Assembly (NCBI GenBank): GCA_947177085.1
Contig: CAMWTD010000055.1
Location: 1-10,168 of the forward strand
Source: an uncultured Desulfovibrio sp.
GTDB lineage: Bacteria > Desulfobacterota > Desulfovibrionia > Desulfovibrionales > Desulfovibrionaceae
Reading direction: 5' to 3'
DNA length: 10,168 nt
The notes below the pieces were generated by a model that was given only the letters and a program-made list of their open reading frames with translations, did no database searches and had not been told where the DNA came from. This document shows positions 1 to 6,931 of the stretch, piece after piece. The translations under genes were made by a program, and so were the position numbers. How positions within the stretch are numbered: position 1 is the first letter of the stretch; each line of letters starts with the position of its first letter.

Positions 1-484
1 GGATTGCCCGTGAGCACGCATTTTCCGCGGGAAAACCCCGCGTGCCCGGCAGGGATATGCACACCTTGCGCGCCAGCCGCGCGAGGACCCTGTTGCTCGT
101 GCCCGCCACGGCGTTCTGCTCGTGGAGCAGCGCGGGCACGCCGGAAAGGCGCGCCGCCAGCATGGGCGCGAAGGCCGCATAGCCGCCGAAACCGGTCACC
201 GCGTCCGGCCGGAAGCCGCGCACCAGGGCCAGCGCCTTGCCCACGGCCACGCCCATGCGCGCAGCAGCCCCAAAAGCCCGGAAGCCCCGGCCCAGAAAAC
301 CCCGCACGGGAAGGCCCGCAAAGTCGATGCCCGCGCGGGCGCAGAGCCTGCCCTCGGGCCCGTATTCCGAGCCCACGAAGAGCAGTTTCGCGTCAGGATT
401 GCGCCTGCGCACTTCCTCGGCGACGGCGAGAGCGGGAAAGATGTGCCCGCCCGTGCCTCCCGTTGTCAGGAGGATCTTGTCCAT
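1..484 (-). CDS. murG: MurG, UDP-GlcNAc:lipid I GlcNAc transferase (5' part, cut by left window edge)
   Basis: MurG is the peripheral inner-membrane glycosyltransferase that adds GlcNAc to lipid I, giving lipid II. I translated the first 161 codons by hand; the frame is open to the left edge, so only the N-terminal lipid-acceptor domain is visible. The start MDKILLTTGGTGGHIFPALA carries the glycine-rich GGTGGH loop near residues 9-14. A GFGGY loop follows around residue 99, and LHEQNAVAG then SNRVLARLA around residues 120-137 match the family's HEQN motif. The ATG at 484-482 lies inside ftsW and overlaps its end by 19 nt in another frame. No clear GGAG-type ribosome binding site precedes it, so translation probably depends on ribosomes arriving from ftsW. 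The visible part is about 45% of a usual MurG of roughly 360 residues. Identity is sure; the C-terminal donor domain is not seen. Confidence 0.96.
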   Translation of the reverse strand, partial: MDKILLTTGGTGGHIFPALAVAEEVRRRNPDAKLLFVGSEYGPEGRLCARAGIDFAGLPVRGFLGRGFRAFGAAARMGVAVGKALALVRGFRPDAVTGFGGYAAFAPMLAARLSGVPALLHEQNAVAGTSNRVLARLARKVCISLPGTRGFPAENACSRAI

Positions 485-1662
485 GCGCCCGCCGTGCGTG
501 AAAAGTTGAGCAAAAGGCCCACGCAAAGCATGGTGGCGATGAGGTTGCTGCCGCCGTAGCTCATGAGCGGCATGGGCACGCCCTTGGGCGGGGCCACGCC
601 CATGACCACGGCGAGGTTCATTACCGCGCCCATGACGAGGATGGTGGTGATGCCAAAGGCCGTGAAGCGGTCGCGCAGCGCCTGCTGGCCCATGATGATG
701 CGGTAGCAGCGCCAGAACAGCAGGGCGAACAGGGCCATGACGATGGTCACGCCCACAAAGCCCATTTCCTCGGCGAGCACGGCCATGATGAAGTCGTTGT
801 GGGCTTCTGGCAGGTAGAACATCTTCTGGCGGCTCGCGCCCACGCCCACGCCGAAAAAGCTCCCCGAGCCGATGGCGAGCAAGGACTGCACAAGCTGGTA
901 GCCCGTGTTATGCGCGTCCTGGAAGGGATCGAGAAAGGCGAGCAGCCTGCGCAGGCGGTAGGGCTCGGCAATGGCGAGGGCCATGGCCCCGCCGCAGGCG
1001 AGCGCCACGGAGAAGAAAATGTAGATGAAGCGCGTGCCCCCGGCCACGCACATGAAGAAGAGAATGCCCGCGAGCACCACGGCGCTGCCGAAATCCGGCT
1101 GGAGGAGCAGCAGGAAGCAGAAAAGCCCGGTCACGGCGAAGGGCGGGATGACGCCCCGGCTGAAGGTCTTGATGAGCTGCTGCTTGGTGCTCATGAAATA
1201 GGCGAGGTAGAGCGCCAGCGCGATCTTCACAAATTCCATGGGCTGGATGGAAACAGGCCCGAGGCGGATCCAGCGCTTGGCGCCGTTGATGGATGGGGCC
1301 AGCGGCGACAGCGTGACAAGCACGAGCAACAGCGCGAAAAAGAGCGCAGGATACTGGAGCCGGTAGAGCCAGTCCCGGGGCATGAGCGCCGCGCACCAGA
1401 GGGCCACGCCGCCAAGCGCCGCAAAGAGCACCTGGCGCTTGAAGAAATGGTACTTGTCGCCATTGGCCTGTTCGGCCACGATGCCGCTCGCCGAAAGCAC
1501 CATGACGAGCCCCACGCCGAGGATGGCCAGCGTGATGGTGAAAAGCCACCAGTCGAAGGACGCCTGCCCCCCCCCGGGGAGCGCGCCCGCCGTGGCGGCC
1601 TTGTGCGCCGGGCCTTTGGGGGCGCTCACCGCGCCGGAAGGCTTCACAAAGACATTCTTCAT
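466..1662 (-). CDS. ftsW: FtsW, SEDS-family septal peptidoglycan glycosyltransferase
   Basis: FtsW polymerises lipid II into glycan strands at the division septum together with FtsI. The 398-residue protein starts with about 35 cytoplasmic residues rich in Ala, Gly and Pro, followed by about ten hydrophobic membrane segments. Family motifs are in order: GAKRWIRLG (127-135), QPMEF (140-144, usually QPSEF), LQPDFG (187-192), RLRRLLAFLDP (236-246), HNDF (288-291) with Asp290 as the likely catalytic acid, AEEMGFVG (297-304) and PMPLMSYGGSNL (363-374). The last motif and the lack of a class A/B penicillin-binding domain favour FtsW over RodA, as does the dcw context. The ATG overlaps the murD stop as ATGA, with GGGAG 7 nt upstream. 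Codons 30-32 form an uninterrupted run of nine G. The 3' end overlaps murG by 19 nt. Confidence 0.97.
   Translation of the reverse strand: MKNVFVKPSGAVSAPKGPAHKAATAGALPGGGQASFDWWLFTITLAILGVGLVMVLSASGIVAEQANGDKYHFFKRQVLFAALGGVALWCAALMPRDWLYRLQYPALFFALLLVLVTLSPLAPSINGAKRWIRLGPVSIQPMEFVKIALALYLAYFMSTKQQLIKTFSRGVIPPFAVTGLFCFLLLLQPDFGSAVVLAGILFFMCVAGGTRFIYIFFSVALACGGAMALAIAEPYRLRRLLAFLDPFQDAHNTGYQLVQSLLAIGSGSFFGVGVGASRQKMFYLPEAHNDFIMAVLAEEMGFVGVTIVMALFALLFWRCYRIIMGQQALRDRFTAFGITTILVMGAVMNLAVVMGVAPPKGVPMPLMSYGGSNLIATMLCVGLLLNFSRTAGAWTRSS
1567..1575 (-). repeat. G9 homopolymer inside the ftsW reading frame
   Basis: Nine C on the plus strand read as nine G in ftsW, encoding Gly30-Gly31-Gly32 in the low-complexity N-terminal tail. 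It is directly preceded in the ftsW sense by four C. It is the longest single-base run I noticed in the window. Such tracts are prone to polymerase slippage and to sequencing length errors. A one-base change would shift ftsW out of frame before its first membrane segment. Confidence 0.9.
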
Positions 1663-2978
1663 GCCAGTTCTCCCACGATGCGCTTGAAATCGTCGCCCCG
1701 GGCCATGTAGTTTTTGTAAAGGTCAAAACTCGCGGTCGCCGGGGCCAGCAGGACGGCGTCCCCGGGCCTGGCTGCGGCCGCCAGCCCGGCCACGGCTTCG
1801 GCAAGGGTCGGATGCCAGCTCATGGGCACGACTCCGCCCCAGGCGCGCTCAAATTCTTCGCGGCTTGCGCCGAACAGGCCCACCTGCGCTACCTTTACGC
1901 GCAAAAGCGGCACAAGGGCGGCAAGGTCTCCGCCCTTGAACTTCCCCCCGCAGAGCAGGCGCACGGGCCGGTCAAAAGCGCGCAGGGCCACCTCCAACGC
2001 GGCAACGGTGGTACACTTGGAATCATTGACAAAAAGCACGCCCCCGCGCTCGGCCACGCGCTCAAGCCTGTGCGGCAGCGGACGGAAGTCGGCCACGGCG
2101 CGGGCGGCATTGGCCTCGCTCACGCCGAAGAGCCGGCAGGCTTGCCACGCGGCCTCGGCGTTGAAGGCATTATGCGCCCCCATGAGGCCGCTCTGCGGAA
2201 AGCGCGAGGGCCCCTCCTCCACCCAGACCTTGCGGGCGCGCACGGGCCAGCCCGCAGCGAAATCGCGCACGCCCTCGCCGAGCACGGCAAGGTCGCCCTC
2301 GTCCTGGCAGCGGAAGAGGCGGAACTTGGCTTCCACGTATTCGTCCATGTCCTTATGATAATCCAGGTGGTTGGGCGAAATATTCAGCAGGACGGCCGCA
2401 CGCGGGCAAAAAGTGGAGCAGCCCTGGAGCTGGAAACTGGAAACCTCCAGCACCAGCACGTCGGCCTTACGCCCGGCGAGCACATACTCCGAAAGCGGCG
2501 TGCCGATGTTGCCGCCGAGAAAAGCAGCATAGCCCTGCGCCTGAAGCATGGCCGCGGCCAGCGAGGCCGTGGTGGTCTTGCCGCTGGTTCCGGTGACGGC
2601 GATGACGGGCTCGTCGTCCAGGCAACGCCAGGCGAGCTCCATTTCGGCCAGAATTTCCGGCGCTTTCGCCCCCGGGGCCACCGTGGCCTCCACGAGCGGC
2701 TCGATGGCGGCAATGGGGAGCCCGGGGCTCGGGATGACCCACGAAGCGCCGGCAAACTGGACGGGCGAGTGCTCGCCAAGCTCCACCTCGATGCCCTCGG
2801 CGCGCAATTCCGCCTGCTGCTCGTCGGTGAGCGAATCCGCCTTGCGGTCCAGCAGACGGACATCCGCGCCGAGCTTGCGCAAGAGGCGCGCGGCGGCGAG
2901 GCCCGAGCGCCCCGCGCCCACCACCACGGCAAGTTCGCCCGCTTGCGGCCGCGGGCCACGGCTGTGCTCCAGTGCCAT
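1659..2978 (-). CDS. murD: MurD, UDP-MurNAc-L-Ala:D-glutamate ligase
   Basis: MurD is the cytoplasmic ATP-dependent ligase that adds D-glutamate to UDP-MurNAc-L-alanine, the second Mur ligase step. The protein has 439 residues, a normal length. An N-terminal Rossmann-like UDP-binding domain carries VGAGRSG (20-26). The central ATPase domain has the P-loop VTGTSGKTTT (128-137), GGNIGTP (155-161), EVSSFQL (178-184), NISPNHLDYH (199-208) and Lys218 in EAKFRLF, the probable carbamylated lysine. The C-terminal domain has HRLE (303-306), NDSK (318-321) and APATASFDLYKNY (412-424), which lines the D-Glu pocket in known MurD structures. Two motifs differ slightly from the common form: NDSKCTT where NDSKATN is usual, and GGKFKGGD where GG-D-KG-D is usual. 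The ATG lies 8 nt after the mraY stop, and its AGGAG overlaps that stop codon. The end overlaps ftsW as ATGA. Confidence 0.97.
   Translation of the reverse strand: MALEHSRGPRPQAGELAVVVGAGRSGLAAARLLRKLGADVRLLDRKADSLTDEQQAELRAEGIEVELGEHSPVQFAGASWVIPSPGLPIAAIEPLVEATVAPGAKAPEILAEMELAWRCLDDEPVIAVTGTSGKTTTASLAAAMLQAQGYAAFLGGNIGTPLSEYVLAGRKADVLVLEVSSFQLQGCSTFCPRAAVLLNISPNHLDYHKDMDEYVEAKFRLFRCQDEGDLAVLGEGVRDFAAGWPVRARKVWVEEGPSRFPQSGLMGAHNAFNAEAAWQACRLFGVSEANAARAVADFRPLPHRLERVAERGGVLFVNDSKCTTVAALEVALRAFDRPVRLLCGGKFKGGDLAALVPLLRVKVAQVGLFGASREEFERAWGGVVPMSWHPTLAEAVAGLAAAARPGDAVLLAPATASFDLYKNYMARGDDFKRIVGELA
1670..1674 (-). promoter_or_regulatory. Ribosome binding site of ftsW
   Basis: GGGAG lies 7 nt before the ftsW ATG, inside the last codons of murD. 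It supports the start that overlaps the murD stop codon as ATGA. Confidence 0.75.
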
Positions 2979-2982
2979 TTTT

Positions 2983-2987
2983 CTCCT
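2983..2987 (-). promoter_or_regulatory. Ribosome binding site of murD
   Basis: AGGAG sits 4 nt before the murD ATG and shares one base with the mraY TGA stop. With 8 nt between stop and start, terminating mraY ribosomes could reinitiate directly on murD. Confidence 0.8.
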
Positions 2988-4063
2988 CAGCGCAGTTTCA
3001 GGACAGACAGGGCGACGAGCCCGAGCAGGATGGAAAGTATCCAGAACCGGATGATGATCTTGGATTCCGGCACGCCCTTGAGTTCAAAATGGTGATGCAG
3101 CGGGGCCATGCGGAAAATGCGCTTGCCGCCCGTCCAGCGAAAATAGCCCACCTGCAGGATGACCGAAAGCGTCTCAGCCACGAAGATGGCTCCCACCACG
3201 GCAGGGATGAGCTCCTGCTTGCAGAGCAGCGCGAGATAGCCGAGCACGCCGCCGATGGAGAGCGAGCCCACGTCGCCCATGAAGACCTGGGCCGGATAGG
3301 CGTTGAACCAGAGAAAGCCCAGCCCCGCCCCGGCGAGCGCCGCGCAGAACACCGTCACCTCGCCCACGCCGGGGATATAGGGCACGAGCAGGTAGGCGGA
3401 GATACGCGCATTTCCGGTGACATACAGAAAAATTGCAAAGACCAGCGCGGCGATGATGGACGGCCCGATGGCGAGGCCGTCCAGCCCGTCCGTGAGGTTG
3501 ACCGCGTTGGAGGCCGCCACCATGAGGAAGATGCCGAAGGGCAGATAGAACCAGCCGAGATCCGGGGCCCAGCTTTTGACAAAGGGGATGGTTAGGCGCG
3601 TGTCAAAGGCCGGATTTTCCCACAGCATCCAGATGGCGCAAAAGGCCACGAGCACCTGCGCGGTGAACTTGGCCTTGGCCGAAATGCCCCTGTTCTGGTG
3701 ATGGCGGAGCTTGGAGAGATCGTCCCAAAGGCCGACGGCCCCAAAGCCCACGAACACAAAGAAGGTCTGCCACACATAACGGTTGGCGAGGTCGCCCCAG
3801 AGAAGCATGCTCACCGAAAGGCTGAACAGGATGAGCAGGCCGCCCATGGTGGGCGTGCCCGCCTTGGCCGCGTGGGCGGCGACGTCCTCGTGGATATACT
3901 GGCCGCACCTGAGTCGGCGCAGCCACGCGATGAAGCGCGGCCCCACGAGGATGGAAATGACGAGCGCCGTGATTAGCGCCGCCATGGAGCGGAAGGAGAT
4001 GTAGCGGAAGACGTTGAACGCCGTCCATTCCGCGCTCAGGGGGGCGAACAGGTTATAAAACAC
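2987..4063 (-). CDS. mraY: MraY, phospho-MurNAc-pentapeptide transferase (GTG start)
   Basis: MraY is the integral-membrane enzyme that moves phospho-MurNAc-pentapeptide from UDP to undecaprenyl phosphate, making lipid I. The 358-residue length equals the family norm. About ten membrane segments are evident. Catalytic and Mg-binding signatures are complete: DD at 114-115, NLTDGLDGLA (189-198), FMGDVGSLS (261-269) with Asp264, and the HHH motif in PLHHHFE (321-327). The frame extends upstream to an ATG at 4201, but I chose the GTG at 4063-4061. It gives MFYNLFAPLSAE, matching the typical MraY N-terminus, and has AGGGAG 7 nt upstream. The ATG would overlap murF by about 150 nt and add an arginine-rich tail unlike MraY. 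The GTG start overlaps the murF 3' end by 11 nt. The substrate comes from MurF, encoded just upstream. Confidence 0.97.
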   Translation of the reverse strand: MFYNLFAPLSAEWTAFNVFRYISFRSMAALITALVISILVGPRFIAWLRRLRCGQYIHEDVAAHAAKAGTPTMGGLLILFSLSVSMLLWGDLANRYVWQTFFVFVGFGAVGLWDDLSKLRHHQNRGISAKAKFTAQVLVAFCAIWMLWENPAFDTRLTIPFVKSWAPDLGWFYLPFGIFLMVAASNAVNLTDGLDGLAIGPSIIAALVFAIFLYVTGNARISAYLLVPYIPGVGEVTVFCAALAGAGLGFLWFNAYPAQVFMGDVGSLSIGGVLGYLALLCKQELIPAVVGAIFVAETLSVILQVGYFRWTGGKRIFRMAPLHHHFELKGVPESKIIIRFWILSILLGLVALSVLKLR

Positions 4064-5474
4064 GCCCTTGCTCCCTTTCGCCCGCGCCGCAGGCCCTTTC
4101 CAGCGCCGCCAGCAATTCTTCCAGCCGGTTGGCGCGCGAGCCCTTGAACAGCAGTACCCCGCCATCGGGGAAGTTCCCGGCCGCTTGCCACGCCGCAGCA
4201 AAATCTTCAGGACCGTTCACGGGCGTCCAGCGCTTGAACGCATCGGGGTGCGCGGCGAGTCCTGCCCGTACCTCCCCGCCGTGGCCGCCCTTCCAAAAAA
4301 TCGCGGCCCCCCCGCGCCCCCCGAGCCGTCGGCCCAGGTCTTCATGATGTTTGGCGGATTCCGCGCCAAGCTCGCCCATTTCGCCGAGCACCGTCACAAG
4401 CGGCAGCGACGCCGCTTCGGCTTCGGCCGCGGCGGCCTCCAGCATCCGCCGCATGGAAAGCGGATTGGCATTATAGGTATCGTCAATGACGCGCCAGGGG
4501 CCGACCTTCTTGCGAGCGCAGCGCTGGGGCGGCAGCGTGGCGGCGGCAAAGCCCCGGCGGATCTCGTCCGCGTCAAGGCCGAGGAAGTGCGCGGCGGCAG
4601 CGGCGGCGATGGCGTTCTCCGCCCCAAAAGCGCCGCGGAACGGCGTTTCAACCTCCATCCCCTCGCCCGCAAGCTCAAGCCGGAAGCTCCCGGAGCCCTC
4701 GCCCATGCGCGCGCTGTAGGGGACATCCCCCCGGGCAGCGCTGAAATAGACGGGCTTTGCGCCCGTGGCCTCGGCCTCGGCCACGAGGTCCGCATAGTCC
4801 GCGCTCACAAGGGACGCGCCGCCGGGCGCGAGATGCGCGAGCAGGCGCGCCTTGTGCCAGGCCACGCCCCTGCCGCCGAGGCCCTCGGTGTGGCCCGGCC
4901 CCACATTGAGGATAAGGGCCAGGTCCGGCCGCAGGACGGACGCAAGCTCGTCCATGTCGCCCTCGTGGCTGATGCCCGCCTCCATGACCCAGAAATTCTC
5001 GTCGCCGTCGGTGTCCAGCACGGCGCAGGGCATCCCGATCTGGTTGTTATGGTTGAGCGGCGTGCGCGCGGTCTTGCCGCGCACGGCCAGGATGGCCGCG
5101 AGCGTTTCCTTGAGCGTGGTCTTGCCGGCCGTGCCCGTGACGCACACGACCTTGGCGGTAGTCCTGTCGCGCCAGTACGCGGCGAGCCGCCCCAATGCCC
5201 TGACGGCATCCTCCACCACGAGCACGGGCACGCCCCGCGCCGCAACTTCCGGCAAGGGCCGCGTGGCGAGCACGGCCCCGGCCCCGCGCTCCACGGCGGA
5301 GGCCGCAAAATCGTGGCCGTCCACACGCGCGCCCGGCACGCAGACAAAGAGCGCGCCCGGGGAGGCGTCGCGGCTGTCCGTGACGGCGCGGGTGAGGATG
5401 CGGTCCTCCCAGCCCGAAGCCGCTTCCGCGGCAAGGCCCAGGACCGACGCCATTTCTCCAACGCTCATTCGCAC
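4053..5474 (-). CDS. murF: MurF, UDP-MurNAc-tripeptide:D-Ala-D-Ala ligase (GTG start)
   Basis: MurF is the cytoplasmic ligase that adds D-alanyl-D-alanine and completes the UDP-MurNAc-pentapeptide. The 473-residue protein shows the three-domain Mur ligase plan. The N-terminal domain has VTDSRDASPGALFV (31-44). The ATPase domain has the P-loop VTGTAGKTTLKE (112-123), NHNNQIGMP (141-149), MEAGISHEGDM (164-174) and Lys208 in AWHKARLL, the probable carbamylated lysine. The C-terminal domain has DDTYNANPLS (331-340), GEMGELG (364-370) and KGSRANR (444-450). MEAGIS-EGDM departs from the common EMG-GEI form but keeps the glutamate. Two starts are possible. The GTG at 5474 has GGGAG at 8 nt and gives MRMSVGEMA. 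The ATG at 5468 overlaps the murE stop as ATGA, but its GGGAG is 14 nt away. I prefer the GTG; the two differ by two residues. Confidence 0.96.
   Translation of the reverse strand: MRMSVGEMASVLGLAAEAASGWEDRILTRAVTDSRDASPGALFVCVPGARVDGHDFAASAVERGAGAVLATRPLPEVAARGVPVLVVEDAVRALGRLAAYWRDRTTAKVVCVTGTAGKTTLKETLAAILAVRGKTARTPLNHNNQIGMPCAVLDTDGDENFWVMEAGISHEGDMDELASVLRPDLALILNVGPGHTEGLGGRGVAWHKARLLAHLAPGGASLVSADYADLVAEAEATGAKPVYFSAARGDVPYSARMGEGSGSFRLELAGEGMEVETPFRGAFGAENAIAAAAAAHFLGLDADEIRRGFAAATLPPQRCARKKVGPWRVIDDTYNANPLSMRRMLEAAAAEAEAASLPLVTVLGEMGELGAESAKHHEDLGRRLGGRGGAAIFWKGGHGGEVRAGLAAHPDAFKRWTPVNGPEDFAAAWQAAGNFPDGGVLLFKGSRANRLEELLAALERACGAGEREQGRVL
4071..4075 (-). promoter_or_regulatory. Ribosome binding site of mraY, deciding the GTG start
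   Basis: GGGAG (AGGGAG with 4076) lies 7 nt before the GTG at 4063, inside the last codons of murF. It marks the internal GTG rather than an upstream ATG as the mraY start. Confidence 0.8.
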
Positions 5475-6931
5475 CGCAAAAGCTCCCGCACCACTTCCTG
5501 ATCGCTGTAGTGGTGCTTCACGCCCTTGATGATTTGGTAATCTTCGTGCCCCTTGCCGGCGATGAGCAGGGCGTCCTCCCGGCCGAGCATGGCGAGCGCC
5601 TTTGCCGTGGCCGCGCGGCGATCCGCCTCCACCACCACCTCACGGGCCGTGGCCAGGCCGGGCAGCACATCGGCAAGGATGGCTTCGGGCTCCTCGTTGC
5701 GCGGGTTGTCAGAGGTGAGCACGGCCACGTCCGCGTGGCGCGCCACGGCCTCGCCCATGAGCGGGCGCTTGGTCCTGTCGCGGTTGCCGCCGCAGCCGAA
5801 GACCGTGACGATGCGCGCAAAACCCGCGCCGCGCAGGGCCGTGAGCACATTGACGAGCGCATCCGGCGTGTGGGCGTAGTCCACAAACACATGCAGCCCC
5901 TGAGGATTGTCCACCCGCTCGAGCCGTCCGGACACCCCGGTGAACGTGGCGAGCGCCCGCATGGCGGAGGGCGTGAGGCCGAGCTCCAGCGCCATTGCCT
6001 GCGCGGCCAGCAAATTGGCCGCGTTGAAGGCCCCCACGAGCGGCGAGCGCAATTCCCACTCGGCGTTGTCGCAACGCATCCGCAGGTGCACGCCAGCCGT
6101 GCCGGAGGCGAGCAATTCGCCCCACAGATGACGGCGTCCCGGCACGCCGCGCCCAAGGCCGTAAGACAGCGCCCCCGGGCAGAGTTCCAGCAGGCGGCGT
6201 CCCCACGGGTCGTCGGCATTGACGGCCATGGCCTTGTCCTTGCGCGGCAGTTCCAGGAACAGCCGGGCCTTGGCCTTGAAATAGCTCTCCATGTCGGGAT
6301 GGAAGTCGAGGTGGTCCTGCGTGAGATTGGTGAACACGGCCCCGGCGAAGGGAACGCCGGAAACGCGCTGCTGCGCGAGCGCATGGGACGAGACTTCCAT
6401 GAACGCCATATCCACCCCGGCCTCCGCCATGCGCGCCAGCATGGCGTGCAGGGAAAGGGGGTCCGGCGTGGTCAGGGGCGCGGCCTCGCTGTGGCCCGGC
6501 CAGCGGTAGGTGACCGTGCCGAGCACGCCCACGCGGTGGCCGGCCGCCGTGAAGAGATGCTCCAACAGGGCCGCCGTGGTCGTCTTGCCGTTGGTCCCGG
6601 TGACGCCCACCACGCGGAGCGGCAACCCTTCCGTGTCGAAGCGCGCCGCGGCGAGACGCCACAGGGCCTCGCGCGGGTCCTCGTGGGCGATGAAGCGGCA
6701 CGCGTCCCCGCCCGCTCCGGCCATTGCGGCGGCGCGGGCCGCCTCCGGACGGCAGACGACAATGGCCGCCCCGGCGGCCACGGCCTCGGGGATATAGCGC
6801 GTCCCGTCCTCGCTGGCCCCGGGCACGGCCACAAAGATGTCGCCGGGCCCGACCTTGCGCGAATCCGCCCGCACCTCGCGGCTCCCCGCACGGGCCGCGC
6901 CCAGAAGTTCCGTAAAATCCCGCTCCATCAT
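5465..6931 (-). CDS. murE: MurE, UDP-MurNAc-L-Ala-D-Glu:meso-diaminopimelate ligase
   Basis: MurE is the cytoplasmic ligase that adds the third residue of the stem peptide. The protein has 488 residues, normal for the family. Visible are RADSRKVGPGDIFVAVPG (21-38) in the UDP-binding domain, the P-loop VTGTNGKTTT (110-119), TTPDP (154-158), EVSSHAL (179-185), TNLTQDHLDFH (201-211) and Lys221 in KAKARLF, the probable carbamylated lysine. The C-terminal domain has FVDYAHTPDAL (349-359), FGCGGNRDRTKRP (378-390) and GKGHEDYQ (459-466). DNPR at 408-411 is the recognised marker for meso-diaminopimelate rather than lysine, which predicts an A1-gamma type wall. The start is one of two tandem ATGs at 6931 and 6928. 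The first overlaps the ftsI stop as TGATG, with GGAG 5 nt upstream. The frame extends to 6985, but that start would lie deep inside ftsI. Confidence 0.97.
   Translation of the reverse strand: MMERDFTELLGAARAGSREVRADSRKVGPGDIFVAVPGASEDGTRYIPEAVAAGAAIVVCRPEAARAAAMAGAGGDACRFIAHEDPREALWRLAAARFDTEGLPLRVVGVTGTNGKTTTAALLEHLFTAAGHRVGVLGTVTYRWPGHSEAAPLTTPDPLSLHAMLARMAEAGVDMAFMEVSSHALAQQRVSGVPFAGAVFTNLTQDHLDFHPDMESYFKAKARLFLELPRKDKAMAVNADDPWGRRLLELCPGALSYGLGRGVPGRRHLWGELLASGTAGVHLRMRCDNAEWELRSPLVGAFNAANLLAAQAMALELGLTPSAMRALATFTGVSGRLERVDNPQGLHVFVDYAHTPDALVNVLTALRGAGFARIVTVFGCGGNRDRTKRPLMGEAVARHADVAVLTSDNPRNEEPEAILADVLPGLATAREVVVEADRRAATAKALAMLGREDALLIAGKGHEDYQIIKGVKHHYSDQEVVRELLRCE
5483..5487 (-). promoter_or_regulatory. 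Ribosome binding site of murF
   Basis: GGGAG inside the last codons of murE. Its spacing is 8 nt to the GTG at 5474 and 14 nt to the ATG at 5468, which favours the GTG. Confidence 0.6.

Noticed and set aside
1812..3095. 427-codon plus-strand open frame opposite murD, and similar ones at 799-1710, 4068-5501 and 5510-6958
   Set aside because: Stops are rare opposite GC-rich codons, so long antisense frames are expected. None shows a recognisable domain and each lies opposite a well-supported Mur, MraY or FtsW gene.
2987..4201. Longer mraY starting at ATG 4201
   Set aside because: It would overlap murF by about 150 nt and add a 46-residue tail unlike MraY. The GTG at 4063 has a good ribosome binding site and yields the normal 358 residues.
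4295..4322. Homopolymer cluster in murF (A6, C7 and C6 on the plus strand)
   Set aside because: The frame is intact and encodes the Gly-rich GGRGGAAIFWKGG stretch. The runs are shorter than the ftsW G9 and do not suggest a switch.
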